In this document: piece after piece, positions 60,012 to 64,000 of the stretch
How positions within the stretch are numbered: the first letter of the stretch is position 1
Layout: every line of letters starts with the position of its first letter
From: Mycolicibacterium cosmeticum
GTDB taxonomy: Bacteria > Actinomycetota > Actinomycetes > Mycobacteriales > Mycobacteriaceae
Length of the DNA stretch: 64,000 nucleotides
Assembly (NCBI RefSeq): GCF_000613185.1
Contig: NZ_CCBB010000003.1
Location: 2,046,001-2,110,000 of the forward strand
Reading direction: 5' to 3'
Program-made: the position numbers and the translations under genes
The notes under the pieces: model-generated
Database searches by the model: none
What the model saw: only the letters and a program-made list of their open reading frames with translations
Told to the model about the DNA's origin: nothing

Positions 60012-60196
60012 TGCGCAACGATGGTCCGGGCGAGAAGTCCGAAGAAGACGTCACCGACGATCCGCACGTGGCCGCGAGCCGAGCCAATGCCGACGGTGAC
60101 GGTGCATACGTGGGCAGAACGAACCCCGATGACGCGCTCGACGCCGAGGAATCCGGCGCGGAGGCGAGGGCATCGGACCCTAATGAGGGAAGCTGA
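60011..60196 (+). CDS. Small acidic protein of unknown function
   Basis: A 61-aa, highly acidic, hydrophilic protein (GEKSEEDVTDDPHVAASRAN, ending ARASDPNEGS) with no hydrophobic core, probably disordered. AAGGAG lies 7 nt before the ATG at 60011, which overlaps the last base of the upstream stop, so translation is coupled. Its end overlaps the end of the convergent membrane-protein gene by 17 bp. I recognise no family. Confidence 0.68.
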   Translation: MRNDGPGEKSEEDVTDDPHVAASRANADGDGAYVGRTNPDDALDAEESGAEARASDPNEGS

Positions 60197-60482
60197 CGAT
60201 CAGTACCAGCACGGCGGCCGCGATGACGGCCCAGGCGGCCAGCGGGGCCAGCACGCCGCGACGCCGGCGGGCGGTGACGAACGACGCCACCACGGCCAGC
60301 CCCGCGACGGCCGGTACCCCGTACTGGATGAGGGTGAAGCCGAGCGTGTTCAGATGCGCGCAGTCGGGCTCACTGCAGCCCGCGGTGCCCATGATCTGCA
60401 TGTAGGCAAAACCGACCACTGCGGCCGCTGCGGGGATGGTCGCCAGGGCGAGCACCCAGTTGAGCACCGACGAATTGCGCAC
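60180..60482 (-). CDS. Small three-TM membrane protein of unknown function
   Basis: A 100-aa protein with TM segments at about residues 8-28, 47-67 and 76-96. Two Cys in the loop (GCSEPDC) could form an external disulfide. The basic RRRR after TM2 suggests a cytoplasmic loop. The start is a GTG with GGAAG 8 nt upstream, lying in the last codons of the MPT63-type gene 5 bp away, so the two form an operon. No known family is evident. Confidence 0.75.
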   Translation of the reverse strand: MRNSSVLNWVLALATIPAAAAVVGFAYMQIMGTAGCSEPDCAHLNTLGFTLIQYGVPAVAGLAVVASFVTARRRRGVLAPLAAWAVIAAAVLVLIVSFPH

Positions 60483-60487
60483 CGAAT

Positions 60488-60952
60488 TTACTTCCAGACC
60501 AGCACGTCTTGGCCACCGCTGCTGTACACCACGCTCTCCGGTGCCGGGCCGGTGACATCGAAGTAGATCTTGCCGGTGTCACTGGTGCCCTGCTGCAGTG
60601 GCGTCGGGTTGACACCCGTCGCGGTGGGGGCCGGCACGGCTCGATAGTCGGTGCCCACCGCCGAGCGGGCATTGAAGTCGGTCACCACCGGGGTGGCGGT
60701 GCCCTGTACGGCCTGCACCGTGGCAGTGGCCTCGTACAGGGTTCCGTTCACCGGCACCGGCAGCGTATCGGTGCTGGGGCGCAGGTCTTCGACGGTCCAC
60801 GCGGTCACCGTGCCGGCCGGGCCGTTGAGTTCCTGCTGGTTGCCGTAACTCTCGCTGGCCGGCACGGCACCTGCCGAAGCCGCTGTCACGACTGCCAGCG
60901 ACGCGGTGGCGAAGGTGGTTCCGGCGGCCCCGGCGATAGTTTTGGCGCGCAT
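60488..60952 (-). CDS. MPT63/DUF1942-family secreted protein
   Basis: A 154-aa protein with a Sec signal peptide (MRAKTIAGAAGTTFATASLA, cut near AGAVPA). The mature part follows MPT63 closely: GTVTAWTVEDLRPST, ALYEATATVQAVQG-type block, TPVVTDFNARSAVGTDYR, and TGKIYFDVTGPAPESVVY. The family is restricted to mycobacteria and relatives and forms a secreted beta-sandwich of unknown function. AGAGGA precedes the ATG. It supports the taxonomic call. Confidence 0.92.
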   Translation of the reverse strand: MRAKTIAGAAGTTFATASLAVVTAASAGAVPASESYGNQQELNGPAGTVTAWTVEDLRPSTDTLPVPVNGTLYEATATVQAVQGTATPVVTDFNARSAVGTDYRAVPAPTATGVNPTPLQQGTSDTGKIYFDVTGPAPESVVYSSGGQDVLVWK

Positions 60953-61017
60953 GATGATTCCTCTCCGTTGTTGGTTCGGACACCGGTCGACTACCCGGGT
61001 CCGCGGAGCGGGAAACG

Positions 61018-63381
61018 TCAGATGTCGCGTTCCCAGGTCCAGCCGGTGATGGCCGGGTCGTCCTCGCCGTATTCACGGGTGTAGTGCTTGGCCGCCAGTC
61101 GCGCGTCCACCATCTCCTGGCGCAGCACCGCGGCCGAACTGCCCAGTCCGGGCACCCGATCGATGACATCCATCACGAGGTGGAACCGGTCCAGGTCGTT
61201 GAGCATCACCATGTCGAACGGCGTGGTGGTGGTGCCGCGCTCCTTGAACCCGCGCACATGCAGTTGATCGTGGTTGGTGTGCCGGTAGGTCAGCCGGTGG
61301 ATCAGCCACGGATAACCGTGATAGGCGAAGATGATCGGCTTGTCGGTGGTGAAGAGTGCGTCGAAATCCCGGTCGGACAAGCCGTGTGGATGCTCCGATT
61401 CCGGTTGCAGACGCATGATGTCGACCACGTTGACCACCCGCACGCCGAGATCGGGCAACCGGCGCCGCAGGATATCGGCGGCGGCCAGCGTCTCCAGGGT
61501 GGGAATGTCGCCGGCGCAGGCAAGCACCACATCCGGCTCACCGGTGGTGCTGCTGGCCCACTCCCAGATCCCCGCACCACGCGTGCAATGCGCGATCGCC
61601 TCGTCCATGGTCAGGTAGGTCAGCGCGGGCTGCTTGCCGGCCACGATGACATTGACGTACTGACGGCTGCGCAGACAGTGGTCGGCCACCGACAGCAGGG
61701 TGTTGGCGTCCGGCGGGAGATACACCCGCACCACTTCGGGACGCTTGTTGGCCACGTGGTCGATGAAGCCGGGGTCCTGATGGGAGGCGCCGTTGTGGTC
61801 CTGGCGCCAAACATGGGACGTGAGAAGATAATTCAGTGATGCCACCGGCCGGCGCCAGTCCAGGCGCGCACTGCTGGACAACCATTTGGCGTGCTGGTTG
61901 AGCATCGAGTCGACGATGTGCACGAAAGCCTCGTAACAGCTGAACAATCCGTGCCGGCCGGTCAGCAGGTAGCCCTCCAGCCAGCCCTGGCACAGGTGCT
62001 CGGACAGCACCTCCATCACCCGGCCGCCCGGTGCCAGGTGCTCGTCGTCCGGGGAGACGTCGGCCAGCCATGCCTTGTCGGTGGCGTCGAAGACCGCCGA
62101 GAGGCGGTTGGACGCCGTCTCGTCGGGTCCCATCAACCGGAAGTTGTCCGAGTTGCGCGCGATCACGTCACGCAGGAAGGTGCCCAGCACCCGGGTGGCC
62201 TCAGCGGACTCGGCGGCCGGCCGGCCCACCTCCACCGCGTAATCCTGGATCGGCGGCAGATCGAGGTCGCGCAACAACACCCCGCCGTTGGCGTGCGGGT
62301 TGGCCCCCATCCGGCGGTAACCCTGCGGGGCGAGTGCGCGCAGATCGGACCGCAACCCGCCGTTCTCGTCGAACAGTTCGTCCGGGCGGTAGCTGCGCAG
62401 CCAGCGTTCCAGCGCCGCCAGGTGATCCGGATTGGTGCGGGTTTCCGACAACGGCACCTGATGGGAGCGCCAGGTGCCCTCCACCTTCACACCGTCCACC
62501 TCGGCCGGCCCGGTCCAGCCCTTCGGGGTACGCAGGATGATCATCGGCCACACCGGGCGGCCGGTCTCACCGTCGGTGCGTGCGGCCCGCTGGATGGCAC
62601 CGATCTGGTCGAACGCGTCGTCCAACGCCGCCGCGAGCTGCTGATGCACATTTGCCGGGTCGTCACCGGCAACGGTGATCGGGAGATAGCCGTATCCGGT
62701 GAACAGCGACTCCAACTCCTGCTGCGGGATACGGGCCAATACCGTCGGGTTGGCGATCTTGTAACCGTTGAGGTGCAGGATGGGCAACACCGCGCCGTCG
62801 CGGACCGGATCGAGGAATTTGTTGGAATGCCAACTCGCCGCCAGTGGCCCCGTCTCCGCTTCACCGTCGCCGACCACCGCGGCCACCACCAGGTCCGGAT
62901 TGTCGAAGGCGGCACCGAACGCGTGCACCAGCGCGTAGCCCAGCTCACCGCCCTCGTGGATGGAGCCGGGGGTCTCGGCCGCCACGTGGCTCGGGATACC
63001 GCCGGGAAAGGAAAACTGGCGGAACAGCTTTCGCAATCCGTCGACATCCTCGCCGATGCCGGTGTAGACCTCGCTGTAGGTGCCCTCCAGGTAGGTGTTG
63101 GCCACCAACCCCGGCCCGCCGTGACCGGGACCGGTGATGAACACCACATCGGAGTCCCGGTGCCGAATGACCCGGTTCAAGTGCGCGTACAGCAGGTTGA
63201 GCCCGGGGGTGGTGCCCCAATGTCCCAGCAGCCGCGGTTTGACGTGCTCCGGCCGCAACGGCTGGCGCAGCAACGGATTGTCCAGCAGGTAGATCTGGCC
63301 AACCGACAGGTAATTGGCGGCCCGCCAATACGCATCCAGCTGCGCGAGTTCGACATCGGAGAGCGGTGCGGTGGTGGTCAT
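61018..63381 (-). CDS. xfp: Xylulose-5-phosphate/fructose-6-phosphate phosphoketolase
   Basis: A 787-aa ThDP enzyme that splits xylulose 5-P or fructose 6-P with phosphate, giving acetyl phosphate. Family blocks are [67 protein letters not shown] and the ThDP motif [17 protein letters not shown]. The length is full. It lies 42 bp downstream of glgP on the same strand, so glycogen breakdown may feed directly into acetyl phosphate formation. Confidence 0.95.
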   Translation of the reverse strand: MTTTAPLSDVELAQLDAYWRAANYLSVGQIYLLDNPLLRQPLRPEHVKPRLLGHWGTTPGLNLLYAHLNRVIRHRDSDVVFITGPGHGGPGLVANTYLEGTYSEVYTGIGEDVDGLRKLFRQFSFPGGIPSHVAAETPGSIHEGGELGYALVHAFGAAFDNPDLVVAAVVGDGEAETGPLAASWHSNKFLDPVRDGAVLPILHLNGYKIANPTVLARIPQQELESLFTGYGYLPITVAGDDPANVHQQLAAALDDAFDQIGAIQRAARTDGETGRPVWPMIILRTPKGWTGPAEVDGVKVEGTWRSHQVPLSETRTNPDHLAALERWLRSYRPDELFDENGGLRSDLRALAPQGYRRMGANPHANGGVLLRDLDLPPIQDYAVEVGRPAAESAEATRVLGTFLRDVIARNSDNFRLMGPDETASNRLSAVFDATDKAWLADVSPDDEHLAPGGRVMEVLSEHLCQGWLEGYLLTGRHGLFSCYEAFVHIVDSMLNQHAKWLSSSARLDWRRPVASLNYLLTSHVWRQDHNGASHQDPGFIDHVANKRPEVVRVYLPPDANTLLSVADHCLRSRQYVNVIVAGKQPALTYLTMDEAIAHCTRGAGIWEWASSTTGEPDVVLACAGDIPTLETLAAADILRRRLPDLGVRVVNVVDIMRLQPESEHPHGLSDRDFDALFTTDKPIIFAYHGYPWLIHRLTYRHTNHDQLHVRGFKERGTTTTPFDMVMLNDLDRFHLVMDVIDRVPGLGSSAAVLRQEMVDARLAAKHYTREYGEDDPAITGWTWERDI

Positions 63382-63423
63382 GTATACCGGTGTACCCGTT
63401 CGTCCCGAGTGTCCGAAAGGGGC

Positions 63424-64000
63424 TTAGGTCACGACGTTGACCGGGCGGACTCCCCAGATATCGTCGCAGTACTCCTCGATGGCCCGGTCCGAGGAGAATT
63501 TGCCGCTGCGCGCGCTGTTCAGGATGGACATCCGAGACCAGGCGTCGCGATCCTTCCACGCGGCGCTCACCCGGTCCTGGCATTCCACGTAGGACGCGTA
63601 GTCCGCCAGCACCAGGAACGGGTCGTCGTAGCGCAGGTTGTCCACCAGAGGTCGGAACACCTCGGTGTCGCCGTGCGAAAAGTGACCTCCGGCAATCAGA
63701 TCGAGCACCGACGCCAGCTCCGGGTTGGCCTCGATGAAGTCCGCCGGCCGGTACCCGTCGTGCTTGAGCGCCTCGACCTCTTCGACGGTCAGGCCGAACA
63801 GGAAGAAGTTCTCCGCACCTGCCTCCTCACGGATCTCGACATTGGCGCCGTCGAGCGTGCCGATGGTCAGCGCGCCGTTCATCATGAACTTCATGTTGCC
63901 GGTGCCGGAAGCCTCTTTGCCGGCTGTCGAGATCTGCTCGGAGAGGTTGGCGGCCGGGTAGATCAGGTGGGCGTTCTGGACGTTGAAATTCGGCAGGAAC
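63424..64000 (-). CDS. glgP: Glycogen/maltodextrin phosphorylase, C-terminal part (5' end beyond window)
   Basis: The last 192 codons of a longer gene whose frame stays open to the right edge. [20 protein letters not shown] is the pyridoxal-phosphate site with the cofactor Lys, followed by [20 protein letters not shown], both diagnostic of glycogen phosphorylase. The end has the usual [21 protein letters not shown] and NVVT. The enzyme releases glucose 1-phosphate from alpha-1,4-glucan. The next gene downstream is xfp. Confidence 0.95.
   Translation of the reverse strand, partial: FLPNFNVQNAHLIYPAANLSEQISTAGKEASGTGNMKFMMNGALTIGTLDGANVEIREEAGAENFFLFGLTVEEVEALKHDGYRPADFIEANPELASVLDLIAGGHFSHGDTEVFRPLVDNLRYDDPFLVLADYASYVECQDRVSAAWKDRDAWSRMSILNSARSGKFSSDRAIEEYCDDIWGVRPVNVVT

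Overview
The window reads as chromosomal DNA of a rapidly growing mycobacterium (Mycobacterium/Mycolicibacterium type). This rests on high GC, dense coding with many ATGA/GTGA overlaps, the long 762-aa isocitrate lyase (AceA/ICL2), an MPT63-type (DUF1942) secreted protein, two SDRs of the mycofactocin-coupled type, three luciferase-like (LLM) oxidoreductases, and several genes that look leaderless (a TANNNT -10 box 6-8 nt before the start codon). I see no rRNA, tRNA, IS element, prophage or CRISPR array. Both edges cut genes: a 2-hydroxyacid dehydrogenase on the left and glycogen phosphorylase on the right.

Layout. (1) 1-4332: a minus-strand polar amino-acid ABC transporter operon (binding lipoprotein, permease, ATPase, hydroxyacid dehydrogenase), divergent from a double-headed Lrp/AsnC regulator. 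(2) 4361-12828: a candidate exopolysaccharide locus. It holds a seven-repeat beta-propeller lectin-like lipoprotein, galU, a roughly 620-bp AT-rich gap, a cellulose-synthase-like GT2 fused to a C-terminal STAS domain, two divergent GH26-like proteins whose start codons overlap, and a LuxR-type regulator with a degenerate receiver. This is the most system-like novelty in the window. (3) 12865-25539: nitrogen and small-molecule metabolism. It has an AmiC-like cytoplasmic binding protein, a MarR regulator, an iron alcohol dehydrogenase with a divergent LysR regulator, and a tandem nitrilase plus NCS1 nucleobase transporter behind two GlnR-box-like elements. It continues with a CdaR/PucR-type regulator divergent from an unusual CaiB CoA-transferase, a UPF0014 permease and an SRPBCC protein.

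(4) 25575-42871: a catabolic island. Two aldo-keto reductases and an SGNH hydrolase come first. Next are a mycofactocin-coupled SDR and a ThDP enzyme on the minus strand, then a PucR regulator and a seven-gene plus-strand operon: GMC oxidoreductase, OYE/Fe-S/FAD enzyme, MFS, HisD-like dehydrogenase, VOC protein, aspartase-like lyase and ThuA-like protein. A UPF0303/DUF336 protein closes it. The combined substrate is not known to me. (5) 43310-50810: an APC permease, LacI regulator, second mycofactocin-coupled SDR, LLM oxidoreductase, a TetR/MFS pair around a perfect palindrome, and an alpha/beta hydrolase.

(6) 50814-64000: aceA (ICL2); an operon of RclC-like membrane protein, ECF sigma factor and zinc anti-sigma factor; a pair of LLM flavin monooxygenases; a MerR regulator divergent from a NodB-type deacetylase; a nucleotidyltransferase-fold protein divergent from an EEP phosphoesterase; an MPT63-type protein with a small membrane partner; phosphoketolase xfp and glgP. 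Central carbon flow (glycogen to sugar phosphate to acetyl phosphate, plus the glyoxylate shunt) is thus represented at the right end. Calls come from reading motifs in translations; no database search was run.
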